Shown here: positions 1 through 6,124 of the stretch, piece after piece
Numbering within the stretch: the stretch's first letter is position 1
How the letters are laid out: each line of letters starts with the position of its first letter
DNA from: Stomatobaculum sp.
Lineage (GTDB): Bacteria > Bacillota_A > Clostridia > Lachnospirales > Lachnospiraceae
NCBI GenBank assembly: GCA_017449925.1
Contig: JAFSYO010000159.1
Span: 1 to 20,122 of the forward strand
Reading direction: 5' to 3'
Length of the DNA stretch: 20,122 nucleotides
Made by a program: the position numbers and the translations under genes
Notes under the pieces: model-generated
Databases searched by the model: none
Told to the model about the DNA's origin: nothing
The model's input: the letters and a program-made list of their open reading frames with translations, nothing else

Positions 1-100
1 CGGCGCCGCGACGGCGACCACGATTTCATGGAGCCCAAAGCGGCGCCCGAATCGCTGCGAAGTGAAACCGACAGAGGGAACACAGTCCTGAGGGTACGCT
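1..100. other. Left edge, no supported gene
   Basis: This GC-rich stretch lies downstream of the apbE stop codon. Open frames run through it on both strands because it is short and has few AT-rich triplets, but none has a start with a ribosome binding site or a recognisable motif. No hairpin followed by a T run is visible for the minus-strand operon that ends at 101, so that transcript probably ends outside the window or by another mechanism. Confidence 0.4.
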
Positions 101-1153
101 TCACTCTATTATTTTCACCTTCTGCTCTGTCCCGAAGCTGTCCTTGATACCGGGGGTAATGAGCAGTTCGTTATCGTCTGTGTAGAGCACTGCCTCGAAG
201 CCATCCTGTTCCGCGCGGGCGGCGCAGTACTTCTGCGCCTTCTCCGTCCCCATGATATACAGGGAAGTGGAAAGGATGTCCGCCAGCGTTCCGTCTGCCG
301 AAACGATGGTCACAGACTTCAGTCCTTTTTTCGCGGGGTATCCAGTCTCCGGGTCGATGATATGATGGAATATCTGTCCGTCTGCTTCAAAGAATCGCTC
401 GTACCCGCCGGATGTAATGGCTGCCTTATCCTCGATGGAAAGGACGCCGATCCTGTTCTCTCCGTCGTCAGGATCTTCGATGGCGATGCGCCAGAGCGTC
501 CCGTCCGGCTTCCGTCCCAAAGTCTGCACATTTCCGCCCAGGTTTACCAGGCCGCTGGTCACGCCGCAGCTCCGGTAGATGTCCATCAGGCGGGTGGAGG
601 TATATCCCTTCGCCGACCCGCCGAGATCGATCTTCATCCCCTTCTTCCGGAAGGATATCTTGCCGGTCGCAGCGTCAAATTCAATGTCCTCCGGGTCGCA
701 GAGGGGCAGGAGCTGTTCCAGCACCCCGTCCGCGGGGATATGCTGCTCTTCTTCCGTAAATCCCCAGGCTTCCATGACCGGGTAGATCGCGATATCGAAG
801 GCCCCGTCCGTGGTCTCCCACATTTCCAGGGACCGTCCCACCAGTTCCCTGACGTCTCCGGACAGCATCCCGCTGCCCGTCCGGTTCAGTTTACCGATCT
901 CGCTCTCTTCATTACCGGTGGAAAGAAGCGCGTCCAGCCGCTGGATCTCTTCAGAAGCTTTCTGCACCGCCTCTTCTGCCCCCTGCCCGTAAGCTGTCAG
1001 GGACATGACGGTATCCATCGCGAACAACGTGCACTGTGCCGGTTCCGCGCCTGCTCCCTTCACTCCTGTTCCCCCGGTCAGGCCGCAGCTGCAGAGCAGG
1101 GCCGCCGCGGTGAAAGCCGTTATTATTTTTTTCAAGCAATGATTTCCTGACAT
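101..1153 (-). CDS. apbE: FAD:protein FMN transferase (ApbE family), lipoprotein
   Basis: This 350-residue protein belongs to the ApbE family, which attaches FMN from FAD covalently to Thr/Ser of extracytoplasmic flavoproteins such as Rnf or Nqr subunits. An N-terminal hydrophobic signal (residues 7-20) ends in LCSC, a lipobox with C23 as probable lipid site, so it acts outside the membrane. Family motifs are present: LGGSAKGY (177-184), VNLGGN (203-208), HIIDPETGYPA (264-274) and ADILST (291-296). Length matches the family. The ATG at 1153 has only a weak ribosome binding site. A TTG at 1135 lies 9 nt after AGGA and would give a classic MKKII lipoprotein start, so the true start may be there. 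It follows upp by 64 nt and is probably co-transcribed. No Rnf/Nqr target gene is in the window. Confidence 0.94.
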   Translation of the reverse strand: MSGNHCLKKIITAFTAAALLCSCGLTGGTGVKGAGAEPAQCTLFAMDTVMSLTAYGQGAEEAVQKASEEIQRLDALLSTGNEESEIGKLNRTGSGMLSGDVRELVGRSLEMWETTDGAFDIAIYPVMEAWGFTEEEQHIPADGVLEQLLPLCDPEDIEFDAATGKISFRKKGMKIDLGGSAKGYTSTRLMDIYRSCGVTSGLVNLGGNVQTLGRKPDGTLWRIAIEDPDDGENRIGVLSIEDKAAITSGGYERFFEADGQIFHHIIDPETGYPAKKGLKSVTIVSADGTLADILSTSLYIMGTEKAQKYCAARAEQDGFEAVLYTDDNELLITPGIKDSFGTEQKVKIIE

Positions 1154-1217
1154 TTTTATCTTTTTTGTTCTTCCAAATCGCTGCAACAGGCGATCAGTTT
1201 TATATGAGGGCAACAAA

Positions 1218-1856
1218 CTACATAGTTCCAAACATCCTGTCGCCGGCATCGCCGATGCCCGGGATGATATAGCCGTCCTGATTAATCTGGCTGTCCACCG
1301 CCGCACAGTAGATCTCCACGTTCGGGTGGCGCTTCAGCACCAGGTCGATGCCCTGCTGCACCGCCACCAGGCAGAGCAGCTTCACCTGATAGCACCGGTA
1401 ATTCTCCAGCATCTGCACCGCCATGTCCGTAGTCTCTCCCGTGGCAAGCATCGGTTCCAGAAGCAGCACCTGGCGGTGACCGATGTCCTGCGGCATTTTG
1501 CAGTAATACCGGACCAGTTCCCCCGTCTCCTCATCTTTGTAGATACCGATGTGTCCCACCTTGGCGGAAGGCACCAGGGACAGAACGCCGTCCAGCATTC
1601 CGAGGCCAGACCGGAGGATCACCACCGCGGCCAGAGTCTTTCCTTCAATCTCCTGGGCGCTGATCACCCCGAAGGGCGTTTCCACAGACCGTTCTCCCAT
1701 AGGGATATCCCTGGTGGCTTCATAGCAGAGCAGGGAAGTCATCTCTTCCACGCATTTTCTGAAATCCTTGGTCCCGGTATGCTTGTTCCTGAGCTGGAAA
1801 AGCTTATGTTCAAGAAGCGGATGCTGTATCAGATGAAATCTGTCCATGTAATCCAT
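1218..1856 (-). CDS. upp: Uracil phosphoribosyltransferase
   Basis: The 212-residue product is a cytosolic UPRT that makes UMP from uracil and PRPP in pyrimidine salvage. The PRPP loop reads EPMLATGE (134-141), where most family members have DPMLATGG. The uracil-binding C-terminus GYIIPGIGDAGDRMFGT (195-211) is intact, as is the early LRSGLGM segment (81-87). Length is normal (about 208). The start at 1856 is supported by AAAGGAG 7 nt upstream. The gene begins 13 nt after the stop of the M20 amidohydrolase, so the two are an operon. This links uracil salvage with an enzyme that may act on N-carbamoyl compounds, the products of reductive pyrimidine breakdown; that link is an inference from position. 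Confidence 0.95.
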   Translation of the reverse strand: MDYMDRFHLIQHPLLEHKLFQLRNKHTGTKDFRKCVEEMTSLLCYEATRDIPMGERSVETPFGVISAQEIEGKTLAAVVILRSGLGMLDGVLSLVPSAKVGHIGIYKDEETGELVRYYCKMPQDIGHRQVLLLEPMLATGETTDMAVQMLENYRCYQVKLLCLVAVQQGIDLVLKRHPNVEIYCAAVDSQINQDGYIIPGIGDAGDRMFGTM

Positions 1857-1869
1857 ATCTATGCTCCTT

Positions 1870-3105
1870 TCAGCCGCAGATATCCATGACTACTTCATAG
1901 AGGATGCGGATGCTGTTCCGCAGATCTTTTTCCAGAACATTCTCCTGCAGGCTGTGGCTCACGCCTCCCACACAGGGAATAAAGATCATGGCCGTGGGCG
2001 CAAGCTTTGCCACGTTCATGGCGTCGTGCCCGGCTCCGCTGGGCATCCAGCGGCAGGACAGCCCTGTTTTCCTGCAGTTCCTTTCAATGATCTCTCCGAG
2101 ACTGTGGTCCAGCGGCACCGGCGATTCGTCCGAAAGCAGAGTCTCCTCTACCTTTACACCGCGCTCTTCCTCCAGCCCGCAGATAAACTGACGCATTCCG
2201 TCCCGGATCCGCTCCATACTGTCCCGCCGGATCCCGCGTATATCCACGAACAGTTCACATTTACCGGGAACCACGTTCAGGGCCTGGTGCGGCACATTGA
2301 TCTTACCCACGGTGGCCACGGACTTGTTAACGGATTCCTTCCGGCCCAGCCGCTCGATCTCCGTGATCAGCAGCGCGGCGGCGGCCAAGGCGTCGTGGCG
2401 AAGCCCCATGGGGCAGGCTCCCGAGTGGTCGCTGTGGCCGATGATGTCCAGCTTCAGCCGGATGGGCGCAGCGATGGATTCCACGATCCCGATATCCGTG
2501 CCGGAGGATTCCAGCACCGGTCCCTGCTCAATGTGCAGTTCGATAAATCCATAAATGTTTTTCAGATGCTCCCGGCGCTCTTCCAGAGAATCCGGGGAGT
2601 ACCTGAGCCTGGAGAGGAATTCCACCGGAGTGTGTCCCTGGGAATCCTTGTAATTCATCAGCTTCTCCGGCGTCGTGAATCCGCAGGCAAGCTTGCTTCC
2701 TATGGTGGACAGGTTGAAACGGCTGGATTCTTCGCAGCTGAAGGCCACCATTTCCACCGTCCTCCTGTGGGAGATCTTATTGTCCACAAGATAACGCATG
2801 ACCTGGAAACCCGCCATCACTCCCAGGACACCGTCATATTTTCCGCCGTTCGGCACCGTATCCAGATGTGAACCGATCAGCAGAGGAGGAAGGTCCGGAT
2901 CTGTTCCCGGCTTGGAAAACCATAGATTCTCCGCGGCATCAAGATAACACTGCAGCCGCAGTCCGTATGCCCGGTTCAGAAGCTCCGTTCTCGCCGCGAA
3001 ATCATAGTCGGTGAAGGCCAGGCGCTCCAGCCCTCCTTCTTCGTTCAGTCCGACCGTCGAGATGACTTTGTAATCACTCATCCACTTGTTGAAATCGTAA
3101 TCCAT
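1870..3105 (-). CDS. M20-family Zn-dependent N-carbamoyl amidohydrolase (allantoate deiminase / beta-ureidopropionase type)
   Basis: This 411-residue enzyme belongs to the M20 amidase/hydantoinase-carbamoylase family, which hydrolyses ureido or carbamoyl groups using two metal ions. Metal ligands are visible: H80 in GSHLDT, D91 in KYDG, E125/E126 in EESSRF, H191 in ELHIEQG and H384 in GGVSHS. The dimerisation/lid domain lies about residues 210-325, with GHSDHSG (223-229) and the substrate motif GAGHDAM (357-363). No signal peptide, so cytosolic. AGGAGGAG precedes the start. First gene of a unit with upp and apbE. Substrate cannot be read from sequence: N-carbamoyl-beta-alanine, N-carbamoyl-L-amino acids and allantoate are all possible. 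The neighbouring upp favours a pyrimidine-derived substrate, but no dihydropyrimidinase is in view. Confidence 0.88.
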   Translation of the reverse strand: MDYDFNKWMSDYKVISTVGLNEEGGLERLAFTDYDFAARTELLNRAYGLRLQCYLDAAENLWFSKPGTDPDLPPLLIGSHLDTVPNGGKYDGVLGVMAGFQVMRYLVDNKISHRRTVEMVAFSCEESSRFNLSTIGSKLACGFTTPEKLMNYKDSQGHTPVEFLSRLRYSPDSLEERREHLKNIYGFIELHIEQGPVLESSGTDIGIVESIAAPIRLKLDIIGHSDHSGACPMGLRHDALAAAALLITEIERLGRKESVNKSVATVGKINVPHQALNVVPGKCELFVDIRGIRRDSMERIRDGMRQFICGLEEERGVKVEETLLSDESPVPLDHSLGEIIERNCRKTGLSCRWMPSGAGHDAMNVAKLAPTAMIFIPCVGGVSHSLQENVLEKDLRNSIRILYEVVMDICG

Positions 3106-3170
3106 GAAAGCTCCTCCTCTTGCAAGAGATCATTTCCGTACAAGGAATCACATCTATCCAAGAAAGTTTG

Positions 3171-3198
3171 ATTATATCACATTTTCAGTGTGCTTTAA
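3171..3198 (-). promoter_or_regulatory. Promoter of the amidohydrolase-upp-apbE unit
   Basis: Read on the minus strand, TGATATAAT gives an extended -10 (TGn plus TATAAT, -10 at 3171-3176). A weak -35-like TTAAAG lies at 3193-3198, spacing 16. An extended -10 often compensates for a poor -35. The predicted leader before the ATG at 3105 is about 60 nt. Confidence 0.6.
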
Positions 3199-3216
3199 GA
3201 ACTTCGATGCAAAATC

Positions 3217-3232
3217 CTTACATCTCTGTAAG
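3217..3232. promoter_or_regulatory. Short perfect dyad CTTACA-N4-TGTAAG
   Basis: A perfect 6-bp inverted repeat with a 4-nt centre lies between the divergent starts of the amidohydrolase unit (minus) and the small plus-strand ORF. It is 40 nt upstream of the minus -10 box and just upstream of the possible plus promoter, so a bound regulator could affect either. No regulator is identified. A 12-bp dyad can arise by chance. Confidence 0.3.
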
Positions 3233-3316
3233 AAAGATTCAGAAAAAAGGGACATTGTTCGTCATTTTCCTGTTGTATCATGAGTACAGATAAAAAAGCA
3301 AAGGAGGCCTGGTACA

Positions 3317-3391
3317 ATGATGACATACGTGATCTGTTCTATCCTGTTCTTTTCTGTTACTGTTTCGGCCAGTGCTTCCCTGGGAGCCTGA
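3317..3391 (+). CDS. Candidate small hydrophobic peptide, 24 residues
   Basis: I do not recognise this gene. The ATG at 3317 (a second ATG follows at once) sits 9 nt after a strong AAGGAGG at 3301-3307. The product starts MMTYVIC, has a hydrophobic core ILFFSVTV and ends SASASLGA, so it looks like one short membrane segment or a truncated signal peptide with an A-x-A site. It is followed within 20-80 nt by two hairpins, the second a strong terminator, so it would be the only cistron of a transcript of about 200 nt. A poor promoter candidate is TTGTTC (3255-3260) with TATCAT (3276-3281), spacing 15. Possible roles are a small membrane peptide, a type I toxin or a leader peptide; nothing in the sequence decides. 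Confidence 0.42.
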   Translation: MMTYVICSILFFSVTVSASASLGA

Positions 3392-3408
3392 GTCAGACGA
3401 AATTTCCG

Positions 3409-3432
3409 CATCCTGCTCAGGCAGGATGTTTT
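3409..3432 (+). terminator. First of two tandem hairpins
   Basis: CATCCTGC (3409-3416), loop TCAG, GCAGGATG (3421-3428), then TTTT. The 8-bp stem with a short T tract could be a weak terminator or an attenuator hairpin after the small ORF. Its CCTGC/GCAGG core is shared with the next hairpin, which suggests a local duplication. Confidence 0.5.
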
Positions 3433-3441
3433 AATACCGCG

Positions 3442-3469
3442 CCCTGCTTCGGCAGGGTGTTTTTTTTTT
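3442..3469 (+). terminator. Strong intrinsic terminator
   Basis: CCCTGC (3442-3447), UUCG-type tetraloop, GCAGGG (3452-3457), then TG and ten T residues (3460-3469). It ends the possible short plus-strand transcript and isolates the rubredoxin-fusion promoter that starts 75 nt further on. Confidence 0.85.
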
Positions 3470-3514
3470 GTGTGAGGAACACCGGGCGAAGGGTGAGTTC
3501 AGGACAAACTGTTG

Positions 3515-3543
3515 ATGCTGGTTTTGTACTGAAAAATCAGCAT
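3515..3543. promoter_or_regulatory. Dyad touching the -35 of the rubredoxin-fusion promoter
   Basis: ATGCTGGTTTT (3515-3525) and AAAATCAGCAT (3533-3543) form an 11-bp stem with one G-T pair and a 7-nt loop. The right arm ends on the first base of the -35 box, a normal place for an activator or repressor site. No T tract follows, so it is unlikely to be a terminator. The binding protein is unknown. Confidence 0.35.
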
Positions 3544-3571
3544 TGTGGGAAACCAGTCCGGGGGTTACAAT
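3543..3571 (+). promoter_or_regulatory. Promoter of the flavin reductase-rubredoxin gene
   Basis: TTGTGG (3543-3548), 17-nt spacer, TACAAT (3566-3571). Spacing is ideal and the boxes match the vegetative consensus moderately. Predicted leader is about 40 nt, ending in the ribosome binding site AGGAGG at 3606-3611. Confidence 0.58.
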
Positions 3572-3617
3572 AAATAGGACACTCAATTATATTTTTCATC
3601 ATACCAGGAGGTATTGT

Positions 3618-4238
3618 ATGGATCCCAAAGCTATGTTCAAGCTGTCCTACGGCCTGTTCGTCCTCACCGCCCGCGAGGGAGAAAAGGACAACGGCTGCAT
3701 CACAAACACCGCAATTCAGGTGACATCTGAGCCGAACCGCATCAGCATCGCCGTCAATAAAGCGAACTACACCCACGGCATGGTGCTCCGCACAGGGAAA
3801 TTCAATGTTTCCATCCTGAGCCAGGAGGCTTCCTTCGACACGTTCAAGCACTTCGGATTCCAGTCCGGACGGGACGTGGACAAGTTCGCGGACTTCACCG
3901 CCTGCAAGCGCGCGGAGAACGGAATCTACATCATCACGGAAGGCACCAATGCTTATATTTCCGCGGAAGTAGAGCAGACGGTGGACCTGGGCACCCACAC
4001 CCTCTTCATCGCCAAAGTGACGGATCTTGATGTCCTGAGCAATGTCTCCTCAGCAACCTATGAATATTACCAGAATAACATCAAGCCGAAGCCCGCAGCA
4101 CCCGCCGCTTCTGCAGGAAAGACCGTCTGGCGCTGCACAGTCTGCGGATACATTTATGATGGTGATCCCATTCCCGCAGACTTCATCTGCCCGCTCTGCA
4201 AGCATCCGGCCAGCGATTTCGAGAAGGTGACGCAGTAA
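3618..4238 (+). CDS. Flavin reductase-rubredoxin fusion (high-molecular-weight rubredoxin type)
   Basis: This 206-residue protein has an N-terminal FMN-binding flavin-reductase-like domain (about 1-155; FVLTARE, GCITNTAIQVTS, YTHGMVLRTGKFNVSIL), an Ala/Pro hinge (157-168) and a C-terminal rubredoxin. The iron-binding cysteines are C173, C176, C191 and C194 in CTVCGYIYDGD and CPLC. The domain order equals acetogen Hrb, which passes electrons from NADH to an A-type flavoprotein (FprA) that detoxifies NO or O2. That established role is transferred by architecture only. The ATG at 3618 is fixed by AGGAGG 6 nt upstream; an in-frame ATG at 3543 overlaps the -35 box and is not used. The gene stands alone with its own promoter and terminator, and no FprA gene is nearby. 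Confidence 0.93.
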   Translation: MDPKAMFKLSYGLFVLTAREGEKDNGCITNTAIQVTSEPNRISIAVNKANYTHGMVLRTGKFNVSILSQEASFDTFKHFGFQSGRDVDKFADFTACKRAENGIYIITEGTNAYISAEVEQTVDLGTHTLFIAKVTDLDVLSNVSSATYEYYQNNIKPKPAAPAASAGKTVWRCTVCGYIYDGDPIPADFICPLCKHPASDFEKVTQ

Positions 4239-4311
4239 GGAAGAAGGGCCGCAAGGCTGCTGCGTAATTCAAAGATATAACAAAGTTCAAATTCATATCA
4301 AATATACGGAG

Positions 4312-4345
4312 CTGCCGCACAAGTAAGTGCGGCAGTCTCTCTTTA
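4312..4345 (+). terminator. Terminator of the rubredoxin-fusion gene
   Basis: CTGCCGCAC (4312-4320), loop AAGTAA, GTGCGGCAG (4327-4335), then TCTCTCTTT. A perfect 9-bp GC-rich stem with a pyrimidine tail, 74 nt after the stop codon. Confidence 0.82.
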
Positions 4346-4394
4346 TTCTGGATCCATATATGCAGTCCCGGTTGTGCTGTAGTCCTGTTTCCGG

Positions 4395-4413
4395 TATACC
4401 CCCCAGGGGTATA
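4395..4413. promoter_or_regulatory. CsoR-family-like operator dyad
   Basis: TATACCCC-CCA-GGGGTATA is a perfect 8-bp inverted repeat. Its form (TACCCC, short centre, GGGGTA) is like sites of the CsoR/RcnR/CstR family of copper, nickel or persulfide sensors. A possible plus promoter TTGTGC (4372-4377)-17-TATACC (4395-4400) would be overlapped by it. Yet no copper or sulfur gene lies next to it: the flanking genes converge on this gap. It may control an unannotated short RNA, be a relic, or be chance. Confidence 0.4.
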
Positions 4414-4435
4414 AATTACTGGATTTTAATTCCCT

Positions 4436-4654
4436 GACATACGAAACAGGAAAAAATGATTGTTGTGTATGTCACAGCTATCTGATTTTACTTCGTATAT
4501 TTACCTCCATTTCAAATTTTGACATACGCAGCGGACATTTTTATTGATTGTGTGTGTCGTTGTACAGGTTCCAAAGCAATACCCCTTCCAGCATACCCCT
4601 TTCTGTTCTGACTTATGACATACGAAAAACCATTTTCTTTGTATTTCGTATGTC
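4436..4654. repeat. 219-bp AT-rich segment bounded by 11-bp inverted repeats (MITE-like or multi-site)
   Basis: The segment begins with GACATACGAAA (4436-4446) and ends with its exact reverse complement TTTCGTATGTC (4644-4654). Inside are further copies of the core: GTATGTCA (minus orientation, 4467-4474), GACATACG (4521-4528) and GACATACGAAA (4617-4627). Two of the pairs can form hairpins (4435-4474 and 4617-4654). Composition is clearly more AT-rich than the neighbouring genes. A consensus TTGACA (4519-4524) overlaps one copy, with TATTGA 17 nt on. No gene is readable inside. No clear target-site duplication flanks it, so a miniature transposable element is possible but not shown; an array of binding sites or a structured RNA are alternatives. 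This covers most of the gene-free gap 4346-4683. Confidence 0.55.
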
Positions 4655-4683
4655 GCGGACACTTTAAATAGAGTGTTATTTAC

Positions 4684-4721
4684 AAAAAAAAAGCCGCCCA
4701 CTAACTTACTTAGTGAGCAGC
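4684..4721 (-). terminator. Terminator of the mcsA-mcsB-clpC-radA operon
   Basis: On the minus strand a 12-bp stem (4710-4721 with 4693-4704, two G-T pairs, loop GTAAG) is followed by nine T residues (4692-4684). It starts 12 nt after the radA stop. Confidence 0.87.
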
Positions 4722-4732
4722 CCTGTATATTA

Positions 4733-6124
4733 TTACCGGAACAGCACGTCGATCACTTCGCTGACGGAGGCTACTCCGATGCAGCGGATGCCTTCCGGCA
4801 CTTTGACCCTGGGAAGGCAGGACTTCGGGAGGATACAGGTGGTGAAGCCAAGCTTTGCCGCTTCTCTCACCCGGTACTCTGCCATGGTGACAGATCGCAC
4901 CTCCCCGGAGAGGCCGACCTCCCCGAACAGAAGGGTATGCTCTTCCACCGGGATGTCACGGTAGGAAGAGATCAGGGCTGATACCACTGCCAGATCCATC
5001 GCCGGTTCGTTCATCCGCATGCCGCCGGCTACGTTGACATAGGCATCATAGTGAGACAGGGGAAGTCGGCAGCGCTTTTCCAGCACCGCCATCAGGAGGT
5101 TCACCCGGTTGTAGTCGATACCTGCTGCAGTGCGCCGGGGCATCCCGAAGGCGGTCTCCGTCACCAGGGCCTGTACCTCCACGAGGATAGGCCGCGTTCC
5201 TTCCATGGAACATGCCGCAACGGCCCCGCTGGCACCGACAGGGCGTCCCTCCAGCATATATTCCGAAGGATTCGGCACTTCTGCGAGCCCTTCTCCGGTC
5301 ATTTCAAATACTCCGATCTCGTTCGTGGAGCCGAAGCGGTTCTTCACTGCTCTGAGGATCCGGTAAGAGGCTGTGCGTTCTCCTTCGAAATACAGAACCG
5401 TGTCCACCATATGCTCCAGCACCCGGGGACCGGCCACCTGACCTTCCTTTGTCACGTGGCCGATGATAAAGACTGCGATGCCGCTGCCCTTGGCGATCTG
5501 CATCAGGAGGCTGGTGGATTCCCGCACCTGCCCCACGGATCCCGGCGCAGAAGCGATCTCCTCGCAGTACATGGTCTGGATGGAGTCGATCACCACGGCA
5601 TCGGGCTTCTCCTGATCGATCGTCTCCCGGATCACATCCAGGTTCGTCTCGCTTAAGAACTTCAGCTGTCCCGTCAGAGTACCGATGCGGGCCGCCCGCA
5701 TTTTGATCTGTTTCAGCGACTCCTCCCCGGAGACGTAGAGCACCTTCTTTCCGCCTGCGGCGAAATTCCGGCACACCTGAAGAAGGATCGTGGATTTTCC
5801 GATCCCGGGGTCGCCTCCCACCAGCACCATAGACCCGGCAACCGTTCCGCCGCCCAGGACCCGGTCCAGTTCGGCAAAGCCCGTACTGAACCGCTCCTCT
5901 CCGTCCATGGGGATCTCTTCCAGGCTGACCGGCGCGGCAGAGCCACGGAGCCCTCCGGCAGAGCCACGGAGCCCTCCGGAAGCGCCGTTCCCCCGGGAAG
6001 GCCTGATCTTTCCTGTGGGTTCCTCTACCATGGTATTCCACGCTTTGCAGGCGGGACATTGTCCCGCCCACTTCACAGATTCATATCCGCACTCACTGCA
6101 GAAAAAACCGGTCGTTTTCTTCAT
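4733..6124 (-). CDS. radA: DNA repair protein RadA (Sms)
   Basis: The 463-residue product is RadA, a RecA-like ATPase/helicase that promotes branch migration in recombinational repair. Domains in order: N-terminal C4 zinc finger (C9, C12, C23, C26), linker (36-66), RecA-type ATPase with Walker [11 protein letters not shown] (103-112) and Walker B VVIDS (177-181), the RadA signature KNRFG (261-265), and a C-terminal Lon-protease-like fold. Length is normal. The ATG overlaps the clpC stop as ATGA, and no good ribosome binding site lies close upstream, so translation is probably coupled to clpC. The linker has a 7-residue duplication (see 5935-5976). Last gene of the operon; the clpC-radA order is common in Bacillota. 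Confidence 0.97.
   Translation of the reverse strand: MKKTTGFFCSECGYESVKWAGQCPACKAWNTMVEEPTGKIRPSRGNGASGGLRGSAGGLRGSAAPVSLEEIPMDGEERFSTGFAELDRVLGGGTVAGSMVLVGGDPGIGKSTILLQVCRNFAAGGKKVLYVSGEESLKQIKMRAARIGTLTGQLKFLSETNLDVIRETIDQEKPDAVVIDSIQTMYCEEIASAPGSVGQVRESTSLLMQIAKGSGIAVFIIGHVTKEGQVAGPRVLEHMVDTVLYFEGERTASYRILRAVKNRFGSTNEIGVFEMTGEGLAEVPNPSEYMLEGRPVGASGAVAACSMEGTRPILVEVQALVTETAFGMPRRTAAGIDYNRVNLLMAVLEKRCRLPLSHYDAYVNVAGGMRMNEPAMDLAVVSALISSYRDIPVEEHTLLFGEVGLSGEVRSVTMAEYRVREAAKLGFTTCILPKSCLPRVKVPEGIRCIGVASVSEVIDVLFR
5935..5976. repeat. Perfect 21-bp tandem duplication within radA
   Basis: Positions 5935-5955 and 5956-5976 are identical 21-nt units. Being a multiple of three, the repeat keeps frame and encodes a doubled Gly-Leu-Arg-Gly-Ser-Ala-Gly heptad in the linker between the zinc finger and the ATPase domain (about residues 50-63). 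Probably replication slippage; copy number may vary between strains. Confidence 0.92.

Noticed and set aside
1..153. Plus-strand open frame entering from the left edge and ending at 151-153
   Set aside because: It overlaps the apbE 3' end by about 50 nt, shows no recognisable motif and is too short to judge.
1154..1217. Possible hairpin between upp and apbE (ATCGC...GCGAT)
   Set aside because: Only 5 bp and no T run follows on the minus strand, so there is no support for a terminator splitting the operon.
3280..3573. 97-codon plus-strand frame upstream of the rubredoxin fusion
   Set aside because: It lacks a ribosome binding site and would read through two hairpins, a T10 terminator and the next gene's promoter.
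4501..4701. Cysteine-rich 66-codon minus-strand frame in the AT-rich gap
   Set aside because: Its start would be a GTG inside the stem of the radA terminator, it has no ribosome binding site, and it runs across the inverted-repeat element.
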